From assembly GCA_029378245.1 (NCBI GenBank), contig JARKIF010000015.1, positions 496,001 to 560,000 of the forward strand: a stretch of DNA of 64,000 bases, read 5' to 3'. Shown piece after piece: positions 1 to 12,034 of this stretch (its first letter is position 1; each line of letters opens with the position of its first letter). Below the pieces are notes generated by a model. It was not told the origin of the DNA, ran no database searches, and saw nothing but the letters and a program-made list of their open reading frames with translations. The stretch is from Roridomyces roridus. Lineage: Eukaryota > Basidiomycota > Agaricomycetes > Agaricales > Mycenaceae. A program made the translations under genes and the position numbers.

Positions 1-32
1 CTCGATCGAATCTCTGTTGTTTCGTCCCCGTA

Positions 33-745
33 TCACGCCAATGCCGCCTTCAGCACACCCCAACCCATCTTCAAGTTCTCGACTTTAGCACGGAACGCGT
101 TCTCGACAGCACCACCATCATCCACCGCGTTCTCAAAGACACCCGTCTCGCGCCGCATCAAAACCAACCACACGCAAGTAGCCTGTCCCTGCGCCTGCCC
201 GTATTCGAGACCGTCGAGCATGCCGTTCAGACTCCGGACGCTCCGGGTTAGGACTTTGCTGCGCGCGAGGGGCATGTCTTTGATCGTTTCTTGGAGCGCG
301 GTGAGGGATTCGCGGATGTTTTCGATTGTGGCGAGTACCGTGGCGGGATGAGTGATAGGGACTGAGATGGCGGTGGCGGTGGTCACGGAGACTGGGACTG
401 GAGAGTGAGATATGGACGGCGTAGGTGCGGTAGCATGCGTAGACGTGGCGGGCGTGGTCAATCGGAAAGCGGCTGGGAAGTAGGTTCGGGATGAATACGA
501 TAAAGACCGATCGTAGATAGACACGCACCTTGGCCAGCAACGGATTCCTTTATTCCTCCATCGACGCGGGTGGACGCTGCGCGGCGTTTGGTCGTGGGTT
601 TTCTGGCGACTTTTACCACGAGGTCGCCGACTTCTTCGAGCCACGAGTTGGAGCAGCCACTTTTCTTGTCGGCGCAACGGAGACAAGGGCGTTTGTCGGT
701 TTTTTCGCAGAGCGTCTGGCTGGCGATGCATTCCTCGCACTTCTA
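33..745 (-). CDS. zinc-cluster-like regulator candidate (5' exon unresolved)
   Basis: Unrecognised beyond its cysteine cluster. One exon (about 744-529) reads C-x2-C-x6-C-x7-C-x2-C-x6-C (CEEC...LCEK...PCLRC...SGC) followed by a basic stretch, resembling a fungal binuclear zinc cluster with wider spacing. A GT-AG intron at 528-473 (56 bp) joins it in phase to the last exon, which ends at a stop at 33 and encodes a T/P-rich linker then a helical, leucine-rich tail (ATVLATIENIRESL onwards). Upstream of the cluster the frame meets a stop at 745-743, just after an AG acceptor, so at least one more 5' exon exists that I could not place. A nuclear DNA-binding role is inferred from the cysteines only. 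A similar gene follows on the other strand at 1.5-2.8 kb. Confidence 0.5.
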
Positions 746-1540
746 ATCTTGGCCGAGGGCTGTAAGTTTCGTGTCTCCTAGGACGTGAGGAGGGGAAGAC
801 GTGCATTCTTGAAGTATTCGGGTGGATCGCGGGGTTGTGGGCGGCCAGGGCCTCGCGAGGCAGTGGCTGAATTCTTATCCTGCGCGTCGTTACTCGTCTG
901 TGCGGTAGACAGGACAGCAAAGTTTGGGTGGGCGAACCTTCTCCCTCAAGACGGGCATGGTGGTGAATAGAAGAAGGACGCGACTTGCCCCGCTTACCAA
1001 ACCTTCCGATTGGCAATCTGGGTGGGCGCTAATTTACTGAATATGGATCGTCGTTGGCAGTTCATCAACCTTCTCCTTCTTTACTAATGATCCAGGTCTA
1101 AATGCCTCGAGGTGACGATCTAGACTCCGACGCTGGCAGTTGTTCTGAAACAGTCGGAGTTGGCTATTTATTACCTGGGAGGATTGTTCAAAACTGGGCT
1201 CGAGAAAGTGCAGAAGCCGCGAAAAAAAAATGGCAGAATATAGTTGCCCAGATGGCCGCGGGCGGGCGTACAAACGTCAAAATGCGTGCCACCTCGTGCC
1301 ATCAAACACTAACGGGAGAAGCTTCAGGGAAGAAGACGAGCTCAACTCCATCAAACGCGTGTCGTCGAACGTCGGGCATAGACCGCCTCGTCTCTTGCCG
1401 TAACGTAATTTTTTTCGTCGATCCTCCCCTATCCTCCCCCACCATGTTGCCCAGTCTCCCAGCTCACACTGAAAATCCTCCAACGAGCCTCCCAGTCGAT
1501 TCCCGGCCTTTATCCAAAAAACAGGCGCGCCGAGTTCCTG

Positions 1541-2763
1541 TTGGGTTGGGTGTCTACTTTGACAAGGCGCGTCAAAATCCGTGTCGTTCCCCGTGTTCGG
1601 AGGATGTTGATCTTCTGTTCTGCTCTAGCCATGCAGCAAATGCGCGAAAAACTCACGGCCGTGCGAGCGTTACGGGCGTCCCAAGCCCAATGCGAGCTGC
1701 TTACGTTGCGCCGTTCTCAGGGAAAACTGCTCGAATTTCCCACTAAACCGTCCCTCAACCACGAGGAGGAAGTCTCGTATTGCCGCGACATCCGGCGCTC
1801 AGAGTCGAGAGCGTCTGTATATCACGCTCCCCGCCCGGCCTCAGCCAAGTTCAAGTGCAGGACCAGAGCGACTTTCTATCACGCTACCCGCGCCCGCATT
1901 GGAGTTCCACGATGCTGCTATGACTGCGACCCGTACGTCCCGCCGTCTCCCCCACTTGCAGCCATGTTCTCATCGCTGTTAGCCTCGCTCCCAACCGATC
2001 CTTCTCCTGCGACCCATTCTCTGGGCACCTTCGATGTGGTGCGTCCAAATCAGCTTCATTCCCCGGGTCCATGGAGCGTTGACCTTGTTCTTTCCCAGCA
2101 ATGTGACAGGTGCGCGGAAGCCTCAGTTCTCTGCGAGCGCTACGCGAGGGAGGATGGGACGCCCAGTGCACGGTGTCTGTTTTGTACGAAGAGAAAGAGA
2201 CGCTGCTCGCACCTTTCGCCGGACGATTGGACTCTTGCGACGTCAATCGATCTGCCTGCACCCGCACCCGGATTCGGATTCGCCCATCGTGCTGGGACTA
2301 CGACTCGTACGTCCCGCCGTCTCCCGCACTCTTAACCATGTCTTCATAGTTGTTAGCCTCGATGACGACGTGCTTCATACCACCCCAGTTCTTCGCGCCC
2401 GTGCCCGTACCCGCCGCGCAGCCAGCCCCAACCTGGCCGACCACAAACCCCACCAACACGCGCACTTTACTCAAGAAGACGAAAAGCGACCTCAACAGCC
2501 TCCACATGACCGCTTCCGATAGCCCTCCAGGGCACGTCTTCAATAGTCGCGTACGCCCACGTGTCCAGTCCACCCGCCAGTTGCTCGGAAGTAGTAGGGA
2601 CACTGGGAATTTGGACCGTATGATCGAGGAACTGGATGCCGCTCAGTCGGTTCTCAGTGCCGAGGCGGCTGTTATCAAGAATATGGCTGATGCGGTCGAA
2701 GATGTGAGGGCTGGGATCGTGGTTTTGCGGAGCAGGGGGAGTAGAATGAAGTCGAAACAGTAA
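1541..2763 (+). CDS. zinc-cluster-like regulator candidate, multi-exon (start uncertain)
   Basis: The recognisable part is a cysteine cluster at about 2102-2200: C-x2-C-x6-C-x11-C-x2-C-x6-C with a basic TKRKRR loop, like a fungal Zn(II)2Cys6 motif with a long middle loop. It is followed by a P/A-rich stretch and, after one or two introns (a good GTACGT donor lies at about 2307 and an AG at about 2349), by a C-terminal helical segment with heptad-like leucines (NLDRMIEELDAAQSVLS) ending at 2763. The architecture of cysteine cluster, low-complexity linker and helical tail matches the divergent gene at 33-745, so the two may be diverged paralogues. The 5' end is uncertain: 1541, 1631 and later ATGs are all possible. 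It could also be a partly decayed gene, because a segment spanning an exon/intron boundary is duplicated inside it. Confidence 0.45.
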
Positions 2764-2934
2764 TACAAATGTACGATTGGGTACGGGAATTGACAGGCTT
2801 CAAGACTGATAGTGATACGACTCAAGACTACTGTAGTAGCCTAGGCTTATGCGCACGGGTCATTCTCGATTACTCTCTGGTTCAAAAGTCGAAGCCGGGG
2901 CGCCTGCCAATGATGATACATGCTGGTAAGTACA

Positions 2935-4949
2935 TTATATCCCCGGATCAACACTCAATTCGGGTTCACCCAACTCCGAGAGGAGGTTACGGGCCTGTTG
3001 TCTAACGGCGTCGATGCTCATGCCGAAATTCAACACACCATCGGCATTCCCAGCGATTTTTCTCAGCGCCGAAACGGCCTGGAAAGCAGCACCATCGTCT
3101 TCTTGCCTGTCCCGAAGTGTCATCTTTCGGGATCGCAGTTTGCAAAAGAACGCGAATACTTACCGAATGATGTGCGCAAGCTCCCGAATGATTCTTCTCC
3201 CGAAAACGGTTCCGGCGAGGAGGCCCTGTTCCGCGAGATTATCGACGATGTTGTACGCCTCTATTTTGATGAAAACATTTTTCGACCGCAAGAAGATTGG
3301 CAGGTGTTTGTTCGTCTGCGCTGCGACAAGAACTTGCGCGCCTTGAGCATGTCGGGCTATCTCAGCCAACGCGGACATGGCCTGGTACCCGTAGTCGTTT
3401 GTCAAAGATGAGTGGTCAAATATCGATCTCACGTTGTCGGTATCCTCGTCACTGTCGAGCGGCATGAGCGCGCCGGAGAAACAGAAGAGATGAAATGGAC
3501 CGACCACAAGACGATCAGCATCCGTGCGATTGAGTTTTCCCAAAGATGGGCCACTCTCACAGGTTCCCGCTGGACGAGGGTGTGAATGAGTAGACATGTA
3601 CGTTGCTTGATGTAAGTCGAGTTCGAGAGTAGCAAATCTGGGAGTTTTCTCAGCCAATCCGTCGCAAGAATCGCCGCTGGGCCGGGCGGATTCTCCGCCA
3701 CTCCAGAGAGAAGTTGGATGGTTCGAGTTATATCAATCTCATAGCTGAAGATGATTCAGTTCACAGCGTAGCGTGATGAGATTCCAAGCTTGCCGTAGCT
3801 TGATCGTTGTGGTTATATTACTCTCATAGCTGAGCATGATTTAGTCCACAGGGTATACATAGTGGGATAAGAGTCGGAACGTACCGTAGGAAATCCAACA
3901 TCTTCCGGATTGAGTCTTCCTGGAGCAGTGAATATACAGAGTATTGCTGTGATATAAGAGTGGAAACGAGGGTGCACGCTGCACTTGCGTGAACGGCAGA
4001 GTCCCAGATGGTGTCGAGCATCTTGGTCCCGACGATTGCCGCAGCACCATCGGGATGTCGAGCAAGTTGGTCGAGGGTGCGTAAAGCTTCGGCAGAAACT
4101 TTCTCGTCCGGGTCCCTATGTAAAATTCAGTACCTAGTGGAAGAAGGAGTTCGAGACGCACTGAATTACAAGTTTGAACAATATATCAAGTGGGACACAG
4201 CCAAGAATGCTATGTGCCGCGAACCAAAACGATGCCATTTCCCGGACGAAAGTGCACGCCCAAAGACGAACGAAGGCAATGTCGGAATCGAAAAGCTTGG
4301 CAATAATGCCTGCGTCGTCCATGTATTCCGAAATCGCACCCGCCACCGCCGTGGCAACAGTGCGCTCATCCTCCGTACCACTGCGCACAATCAGATTCGA
4401 CGATTCAGTGAAAATGAAACTTACATCCACGTCTCCTCAATTCGCTCAATAATCCATTCGGTAGAGAGCTCGTATAAGTTTAAACTGTGGGCCATCAAGG
4501 CTGTGACCAGCGAACAGAACGTCGTCTGGAGGTGTCCCTCCTCCACCATCTGCGGAATCAAAGCCACCACGGAGGAGCACCATATCTCTTGCGCAGTATC
4601 GGGCTGCGAGATAGCGCTTGCAGTTAGATGTTCCAGAACTCGCAATCGTGTCTCGGGTAGTATGTATTTGAAACTGAGGACCGAAGCAAGTTAGCTCGTG
4701 GGTTTCAAAACAGACACATTGCACGTACGAAAGGTAACTCGAATACATCTCCACAGTCTCCCCGGAGAGTGCTTTCCCATGACCGTCTTGAGCGATGTAC
4801 GCGAGCGCCTGTCGGTGATACATCCGCCTCATCAATGGTTTCGCCATCGCATGAATATTGATCGTGGGCCCGCTGCTTAGCATGGGATTGCCATCTGACC
4901 ACCAGCTGTAGATGCTCGTGCGGGAAAGCTGGCATTCCAGAGGAGGCAT
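2935..4949 (-). CDS. armadillo/HEAT-type repeat protein, multi-exon
   Basis: This belongs to an agaric family of cytoplasmic or nuclear ARM-fold proteins of unknown role. The chosen ATG (4949) gives MPPLECQLSRTSIYSWWSDG and then GPTINIHAMAKPLMRRMYHR, an N-terminal signature I associate with this family. Downstream pieces in three frames are joined by short introns: ALIPQMVEEGHLQTTF, VAGAISEYMDDAG, CTLVSTLISQQYS, QAMSALAEIARHAQGAQ, YNIVDNLAEQ and AVSALRKIAGNADG. These are typical ARM helices with A-L-x2-I spacing. The reading ends at a stop at 2935. The sequence directly shows repeated helical units; a binding-scaffold role is only the general property of ARM folds. Exon ends are not individually fixed, and I saw no clear inactivating break. 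Confidence 0.7.
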
Positions 4950-5880
4950 CTGAGGAGACTGGAAGGAAGGAAGCAAGGGAGGTCGAAGACACACAGCCTT
5001 GACGTCTGAAGTGAGAGCACAGGTTCTTATCACAGCAGAGGCTCAGAGATCCGCCAGTGATATGGATAATGACAACGACACGAGGACAAGGTGGGTCGAG
5101 TACCCAAGTTACAGTATACGAGAAACAACTCCGACTTTCCCATCTCGGGGAGCAGTGGTGTCGCCCCGATGAAAGGAGCGCGTCGACGCTGCGGGCACAG
5201 AGGCCGAGCATCGGAGAGGGAGATGTGGAAGCAGACGGCATCAAAAGATGAGTCCGTTCACGGGGGGCCCAGCCTCTCGAAGTCACTGCCTGTGCGGACG
5301 TTTACACTATCGCCGTGGTGAACAGAGGCGCAGGGGGAGTGGATATGAGCGAGGTAGTGATCTCCACGCGAGTCAATGCGTTCGTAGGAGCCTGGGGAAA
5401 CGCGTGAGATGCTACAGGTAGCTCTGCATCAACGCCCTCGACGCGTTGTATGCCTGACGTCGACAGATCGCGCAAAAAGAGAAAGTGTGGAGACGATTGT
5501 GGATTACGTAATCGCCCAAAATGGAAATGTGGCTGTGCCAGCGCCGAAGCACGGAGAGGAAGCCACTGGACGGGACGAAGAAGGGGATTCGGCCAAGTTG
5601 ATATCCCCACCAGCGCGTGAGGCTCCGAATATGTACGGGACGACTGGCGCTGAGACGAGAGGGATCTTGCAGACGCTCAAGCATCCACAGAGATGACGAG
5701 CTGGCTGCTGGACGGCGTCGACGAAGATCCGAGCCACGACGGCAGCGCCGATTCCGGGTGCAGAGAGAGGTATGGTAGAGGGAGCGTAGAACCGGTACCC
5801 GCTGTGCTGGGACTCGGGACAACCAGCCAAGGAAGGCGCGATACAGTCGTCTGCAAGTCGTCTGGACTGCTGGGTCATTG
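4950..5880. other. intergenic region with no convincing gene
   Basis: Open frames here are short and overlap on both strands without domain signal. The upstream sequence of the F-box gene begins to match the second F-box locus (46.37 kb) only from about 5880. The rest is probably intergenic or a decayed gene. I see no repeat boundary. Confidence 0.35.
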
Positions 5881-6113
5881 GAGCGTTTCCAACGCATGTA
5901 CGACGCACCAGGAGCCTGGAGCCCATAGAACCGTTTTTATACATTCCTCGCAGTCGAAGGAGTCGCTATTCGTGCCAAATGAGGTCTGGAGTGAATGCAG
6001 ATGATGTCGTCGGGAACAAGGGCAAAAATGCCAAGCCAAACAAAGAGTCCTTGACTCATTGTCTCATCTCCATCCCCGCGAGCTTTCAAACCAGGGAACC
6101 TCGCTCCAAATAC

Positions 6114-7646
6114 ATGGATTCCCACATAATCCCTGCGTGCCTCGAGTCTCTCTTCACCAGCAACCTGCCTCCACTCGATTCCGAAGCAGCACATCTCCGA
6201 CATCTCCTCGCAGCGGCTGCAGCGGGCCTAAATCAAGTGGATTCTCGCATAGGTGCCCTTCATGAAGAACTGGCTCAGCTCCTCACGCAGCGCGATGACC
6301 TTGTCGCCAGCATGGAGCGGTACCAAGCGGTTCTCTCGCCCGTGCGACGGATTCCTCCCGAGGTGCTTTGCCAGATCCTCGAGTGGATACCGCCCAGCTT
6401 CCAGCTAGTCCAGTATCAGGATGTTCAACGACCTCCGTGGCAAATAGCCCACATATGCAGGTCGTGGAGGGAGACAGCCATTGCATGCCCCTCACTGTGG
6501 ACTTGCCTGGATATCGTTCACATGGACTCTTCCTTCTTTCCTACAAGCGATATCCTCGAAGCACAACTCGCCCGCACGGCGAGCGCACCCCTCCGCATCG
6601 ACTTCGAGCTAAGCTCCCAGTCTCTGGGAGCTGCGTCCGCATGGGATTCGCTCCTTCCGCTTTCCCATCGCTGGAAATCCCTCCACATACAGTGCTCCAA
6701 TCCAGAGGCAGTAGCGAATCTGCTGGACCGCCTGCAGGCAGCCAAAGGTCATCTCCCTCTGCTGGAAAAGGTGGATTTTGTCATGGAGGAGGCTAGTGCT
6801 TCCGTGGATCACGATTGCGACTTCTTATCCACTGCTCTGCGCTTACGCGAAGTGCATCTGACCAGCAGTACCTTCGACGAATATTCGCCCGTGCTCGCAA
6901 TTCCGTGGGCACAACTCACCAGTTATCGCGGGGTAATGCCCCCTGCTCGACAACTCGACAACCTGCGAGACTGTCCCAATCTTATTGATTGTGCAATCGG
7001 ATACGATGAAGACCCCGCTGATCAGGCGCTCGCTACGACCGTTGTACTTCCGCTCGTCCGTCGTCTGCACGTGGAGCACGTCGGCATTCTAGCTCACATG
7101 ACGGCTCAATCACTTCAAACGCTGTTGATCCCGAGTGCCGCATCCCATGCGCACATCCTGGTCACCTTTCTACAGAGATCTTCCTGCCAGCTGAACACCC
7201 TCGTTATAACCAAATGCTTCGACCTTGACGGCATCATAGCAGTCCTCACCAACTGCACAACACTGGAGCATTTAATTCTACAAATCCAATCGGTCGGAAG
7301 CGTTGACATAGATGGTCTGGTGTCCCTCCTCAGTGCACTATCTGTCTCCATTGCAAGCACGAACACAAATATCTGCCCCAACTTAGCTTCGATCGCTTTG
7401 GGATTCATCCACCAGGCGGAGTCCCCTGTCTGGGGCGAGGCGTTATTGCGCATGCTCGAATCCCGCAGCCAGCCCCAGCAGCGCCTCCGCTCCGCCTGTT
7501 TCTTCACCGCCGCCTTTGGGCAAGGCAAGGCATTCCCAACCGAGCTGAAGGATCGGATTCAGGGTTTGGAGAACAGGGACCAGCTTGATATCCAATACCT
7601 CGACGAGGCGGAGGGGGTGAAATTCATGGCGGGGCTGCGGCCGTGA
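6114..7646 (+). CDS. F-box protein with N-terminal coiled coil (copy 1)
   Basis: A single-exon gene of 510 residues. F-box proteins link substrates to the SCF ubiquitin ligase through Skp1. Residues about 20-60 form a leucine-rich coiled coil (HLRHLLAAAAAGLNQVDSRI... ALHEELAQLL), directly followed by the F-box itself (SPVRRIPPEVLCQILEWIPP, then WQIAHICRSWRETAIACPSLW). The remainder resembles a divergent leucine-rich-repeat substrate-binding region (LPLVRRLHVEHVGIL, LNTLVITKCFDL, LEHLILQI). The ATG at 6114 gives MDSHIIPACLESLF, which matches the paralogue start at 46596; the frame is open further upstream, but that sequence is conserved leader DNA rather than obvious protein. The stop is at 7646. 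The copy looks intact. Substrate unknown. Confidence 0.88.
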   Translation: MDSHIIPACLESLFTSNLPPLDSEAAHLRHLLAAAAAGLNQVDSRIGALHEELAQLLTQRDDLVASMERYQAVLSPVRRIPPEVLCQILEWIPPSFQLVQYQDVQRPPWQIAHICRSWRETAIACPSLWTCLDIVHMDSSFFPTSDILEAQLARTASAPLRIDFELSSQSLGAASAWDSLLPLSHRWKSLHIQCSNPEAVANLLDRLQAAKGHLPLLEKVDFVMEEASASVDHDCDFLSTALRLREVHLTSSTFDEYSPVLAIPWAQLTSYRGVMPPARQLDNLRDCPNLIDCAIGYDEDPADQALATTVVLPLVRRLHVEHVGILAHMTAQSLQTLLIPSAASHAHILVTFLQRSSCQLNTLVITKCFDLDGIIAVLTNCTTLEHLILQIQSVGSVDIDGLVSLLSALSVSIASTNTNICPNLASIALGFIHQAESPVWGEALLRMLESRSQPQQRLRSACFFTAAFGQGKAFPTELKDRIQGLENRDQLDIQYLDEAEGVKFMAGLRP

Positions 7647-8180
7647 ACGAGGATCTTTCGATTACGATTTGATACTTACTTAGACTAATTATTTCGTCAA
7701 TCAAATTTCTGTGGCCTCGGAGGGGACTTACTTATCGACGATGACAGACTCGGTGTGTATAAGTATTTCCCTCCCAAACACTACGAGATGCACACGAGCT
7801 GATCCTACCAATTCTCAGATTCTGCTTTGGACGCCATGTTACGCGTATCGAGCGACTCAGCCATCGAATACTAATCCCAGTGCCCACGAATACTGTTGAA
7901 ATTCGTGCGTTTACACTGATATCCCGTTAATGAGAATAAGATTTACACGGTGGCCGTGAGGCCGGGTGTTACAAGCTCGTGAGGAACTCCCTCTGTAACT
8001 ACCGTATTTATACTATTCTACAAGTCCCTCTGAGTCAGCTCCGAATCATACCCCGAGGCTTCTTACTAAGTATTCCATAAATCTGAGTCGAGGTGAGTCG
8101 AAGGTTACCAATTACCTGAGGCATCGCCGAGGCGGCTATGTGCCGAATGCTCATTTCCCAACAAATACGGCATCTCCACG
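7647..8180. other. 3' flank of F-box copy 1; no gene seen
   Basis: The first bases after the stop still resemble the 3' flank of F-box copy 2 (a CGATTACGATTTG motif in both). After that the sequence is AT-richer, with stops in all frames, and I see nothing else in it. Confidence 0.4.
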
Positions 8181-8280
8181 CGTGACGCCCACACCTTTCT
8201 CTTCCGTCTCCCATCATGTCTCCGAACGAGCTTCCAGTTCCGCCCTCCTCGACCGGCATGGACCTCTGGATAGGCAAACT

Positions 8281-8771
8281 CAAGGGGGTATCGGGATCCA
8301 AACTTTGGATATAGGGTTGAAAAGTTTTTTTTGACCCTGGCTGGGCCCCCCTCCCTCCCCTCCTATATAGGGCAGATCATTCCCACGATCATGTGATTTG
8401 CCGGTGGTCCGAGCCATCCACGGCTCCCAACCATACAAAAAATATCGATCAAAAGCTTGTTGAAGGGCCTCAGTGTCAATCAGACCCATCTCATGTCTGC
8501 CTGAGCAATGATCCACTTGTTTTCTGTGGGAATGTCTTGTCAGGACAGGCTGTATTATGTAATATATCAGTCCCAATTTGGAAATTTCGATCAATTCAAA
8601 GTTCTGGTGGTTGGGAGGCTACCCTGAGTGGTTATATCACAATCTGAACTGGTAAAATGGTGTTTACATGCTCCAAAACACCTTTACTAATATACAGGTA
8701 GAAGTTTTTTTTCGAGCCTGCTCGGGACCCCCCCTCCCCCGGTACGGCTTCCCAGTCCCGATACCCCCTTG
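8281..8771 (-). mobile_element. 491 bp non-autonomous TIR element, related to the 53.4-61.4 kb element
   Basis: The ends are inverted repeats of CAAGGGGGTATCGGGA (16 of 16 matched), and the element is flanked on both sides by GGCAAACT (8273-8280 and 8772-8779), an exact 8 bp target duplication. It has no coding capacity. Bases 8281 to about 8437 match the right end of the 8 kb element (about 61245-61401) in reverse, and about 8462-8771 match its left end (53428 to about 53690) in reverse, so it is an internal-deletion relative inserted in the opposite orientation. About 60 bp near 8598-8660 are absent from the 8 kb copy but present in the remnant at 63.3 kb. It interrupts a phosphotransferase exon. 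Confidence 0.9.
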
Positions 8772-9532
8772 GGCAAACTAGCGGAAGAATTCGGAAAACT
8801 AAGTAACCCAGAGCATGTCGCGCCGCTCCTGGGGAGTTTCAATTTGACTGCTCTCAAACAGCAAGCTTCCATTGTGGCGGGATTCGGGAAAGCCTTGCGT
8901 GCAATGCATTCCATTTGGTCAGGGAGGATATAACACAGCGAGTTAGTTACCTCTGGCCAGTCCTGCACAGTGGACTGACAAGTCAGGCATTTCTGCTCGA
9001 GATCTCTGGTGGGCCGAATCTTATAGCCCGTCTGGGTGGCAGTATTCACGGAGATGTGAGGGGTTATTCTACAGAGCAAGTGCAGCATCGCTTCGAATCG
9101 GAGGTCAATCTCTTCGCACTTCGCTTTTTTCCGACCGACATGATTACATATGTAGATTGCGACGATGGAGTACATTCGTACACACACCACGATTCCCGTC
9201 CCGCTCGTTCATTATTACGACGCTAGCCCCACCAACTCCGTCGGAACCAGATATATGATTCTTGAACTGGTCCGCCTTTTCACTCCTTCCTCATACCATC
9301 TTCTCAGCTTTGAGTCTCCAGCGGCCCGGGTCTGGCATGACATCACTCCTCAGCAGCGAGAAGCAGCGCTCGCAAAGGTGATGGCGTTGGAGATTCAACT
9401 ACTTCAAAGGCCATTTCCCGTGAGTGGCTACATCGTCGACCAGAACGGCACCGTGGACCGCCTCTGCCAACCCTCTCGGACTGAGTCTAACCTTGACGAC
9501 TCCACACTCGATGGCCCGTTGACTTGTGAAAT

Positions 9533-12034
9533 GCGTAGGTACGAAACACAACCAAATCAAAACCAACAAAATCCCCAATCCTAATGAAGGAAGAGTGCCG
9601 TGTGTGATGTCGAGGAGTGAAGCGCGTGCGTACTAATTGTTGTTGTTGTTGTTCGGGGTTCGGGTCAAAGTATATGACCTTGTCTGTTCAGATGGGGCTT
9701 GACACCATATGTACAAGCAGTCGTTGGGCTCGATGAATCCTAAAATCCGAATAGTCAGCAATCAAATCTTCCGTATACCTTCAACCAAAGTAGTCTGTTC
9801 GTTGTGTGAGAGTGTAAGCTGGTGAGGATGAGTGTGGGCTAGCTGTGCTAGAGTCGACGTTGTCGTTCCGTTGTCGTAGTCGTTCCGTTAATCCGTTCCG
9901 TTCCGTAAGTTCCCGTATCCTGTTAAGTTCCCTGAGCCCGACCCGTGTGATCTGCTCTGAGCTAAACCCGTGTGATTTGCTACCTACTGCAAAAAGCACT
10001 CGTCCTTATATACTACGACTGTTTACCTCGGGCATCGTTGATACGCAGCGTCACGCGCACTAGTGTATAGTAGATAGCTCGAGTAGGTAATGTCCTAGAA
10101 GTAGACCGCGAAGCGATACAACTCCACAACACACTAACCACACAACACACACAACACACACACAATTCCTTGACTAGCACGCTGACACCTAACGGTTGAG
10201 TTCGGGGTCGTCTGAAGTATACAGATAAGACTGATACTCCGCGGTTTGGTTCTCGGAAGCTTGTAGGTTGACTCTCGAGGTTTCACACCAAGTTCAATGT
10301 CTTTGAACTAAGAGGAATCTCTTGACTGGTTTGTAGACTGCTCACAACGAACACGAGGTTACGATGTTAAAAAGGTTTTATATTTTATTGACCGAAACAC
10401 ACAATATCCAAACACCAATACAACTTCGATACAACACGAAGAGGAACTATAGCACAGAGGGCAACCCACTACCCCTTAAGTATGTTACTATAGCTGACCC
10501 AAGTTGAACCAGAGCTCGGGTGCCTTTGATATTGCGTCTAAGCTAAGAGAAATGATACAACAAATCTCCGCGGAAGTCACAAGACTGCACTATAACCACA
10601 GATCAAGGTTCAACCCAATGTCTAGGCAAGAAGGCGTACAATGCAATGCTGCAAGGGCGGGATCTACAGGCCTTATATACTACTCCCTACTGGTCTGATG
10701 ATATAACTACTATTACGCGCCTGCCATCCCTATTTCCGTACTTTCCCTATAACCCTAGGTGTCCTGTCACCTATATTACATCCCCTCGAACCGCTTCGCG
10801 TGGTCCTGTTGCTTATGTTGCTGCTTGGCCCGTCTGATCGGTGGTCATGCCGTCTTGGCATTCGAGCCGATTGGCCTGGTAATTTGATTCTGTCGTTTCA
10901 TTACACTCTCTTGCTGAGCCAGCACTCATTATGACTATAGCCCTCGACCCAGGTCCATAAATAACCTCGGTCCGCCATCTTCGTCATTCAAGGCTTACTC
11001 CTGGCATATTCTGTCAGACGCGATCATCGCTCTGATCGTCTGCCGCGACTCCGCCGCTTTCCATGATCATGATCGTACTCGGATCAGTTCTCGATCATAC
11101 TAGTGTGCCTGCGCGAGTTCGACTCGCCCACTCGTCATCTCTTTTCTGGGTGTCTCTTTAATACCGGAACGAATGGTAGTATTTCCTCCAACTCGCCTAC
11201 ACGAGCCACTCTGTTTGTATACATATATATAGACTTATACCGGTCCGCGAGGTACTCCGTGAACCTTGCCATAATAGTACTGCGCGTCCGCGCAACCTTC
11301 GTCTTTGCTCTGTAGCTAGTCTAGCTCATTTCTGAATACACCTGGGCTTGGTATATCTCCTTGGGTATGGTATCTCCACAAGTAGTAGTCCCCGCGAACC
11401 GCCTATTGGAGTCACTACAACCGACCACTTGAACGAATAGCCAAGCGTAGTGTACTGACGACTTGTACTTGTCTCATTAATACACGAATAGTGACACAGA
11501 GCTCAGTCCTATCCCTTATTGTATATCACCTGACAGAGGCATTGGTGTGCGCACCAAAACAGCTAAATAGCCAGATTTCACGCGTGCGAAATACGCAGTC
11601 GTATCATGGTGTTTGCACAACGCCGACCCCGAGCTGCGCACAGACTCCCCGAGCCCTCCCCTGTACCTCCTGACCTGGTGGATTCCCAATTCAAGCCTCG
11701 AGATGTATCCCGTGAGCTGAACGATGCCTCCTGGCCGATTCGGTCATGCTTCGGTCATCTCGGGCATCTCGGTCTCTCGTCCTTTCCTTGCTCTGATTGG
11801 TTCTCCACGCCTCACATGTCCATCCTCGTTGCCCGAATCGATGACGCGTCCTCGGTGTGCGTCATTGACCGACCCTCGTTGCCCGAATTCAACTCCCTCG
11901 AGTCAAGTTCAACCCTACCTGACTGCGTGATGAGTGATCTTATCATGATCGTATCACATGTTCGGCCATCACACCTCGCATCACAGCCATCAACCCTCCT
12001 CCAGGTCCTTGTCTGACTCCTGCACACGAGTTGT
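9533..12034. mobile_element. about 2.5 kb insertion of unknown type in the phosphotransferase pseudogene
   Basis: Phosphotransferase coding sequence stops at about 9532 and resumes at about 12035; TGAAAT occurs at both junctions (9527-9532 and 12035-12040) and may be a target duplication. The insert has a TTG microsatellite near 9640, CA-rich stretches near 10130-10165 and only short open frames. I see no reverse transcriptase, integrase or transposase, and no clear long terminal repeats. It may be a decayed or non-autonomous retroelement. Confidence 0.45.

Noticed and set aside
8281..8771. An intron of the phosphotransferase gene
   Set aside because: No GT-AG ends; instead TIRs and an 8 bp target duplication within the coding frame.
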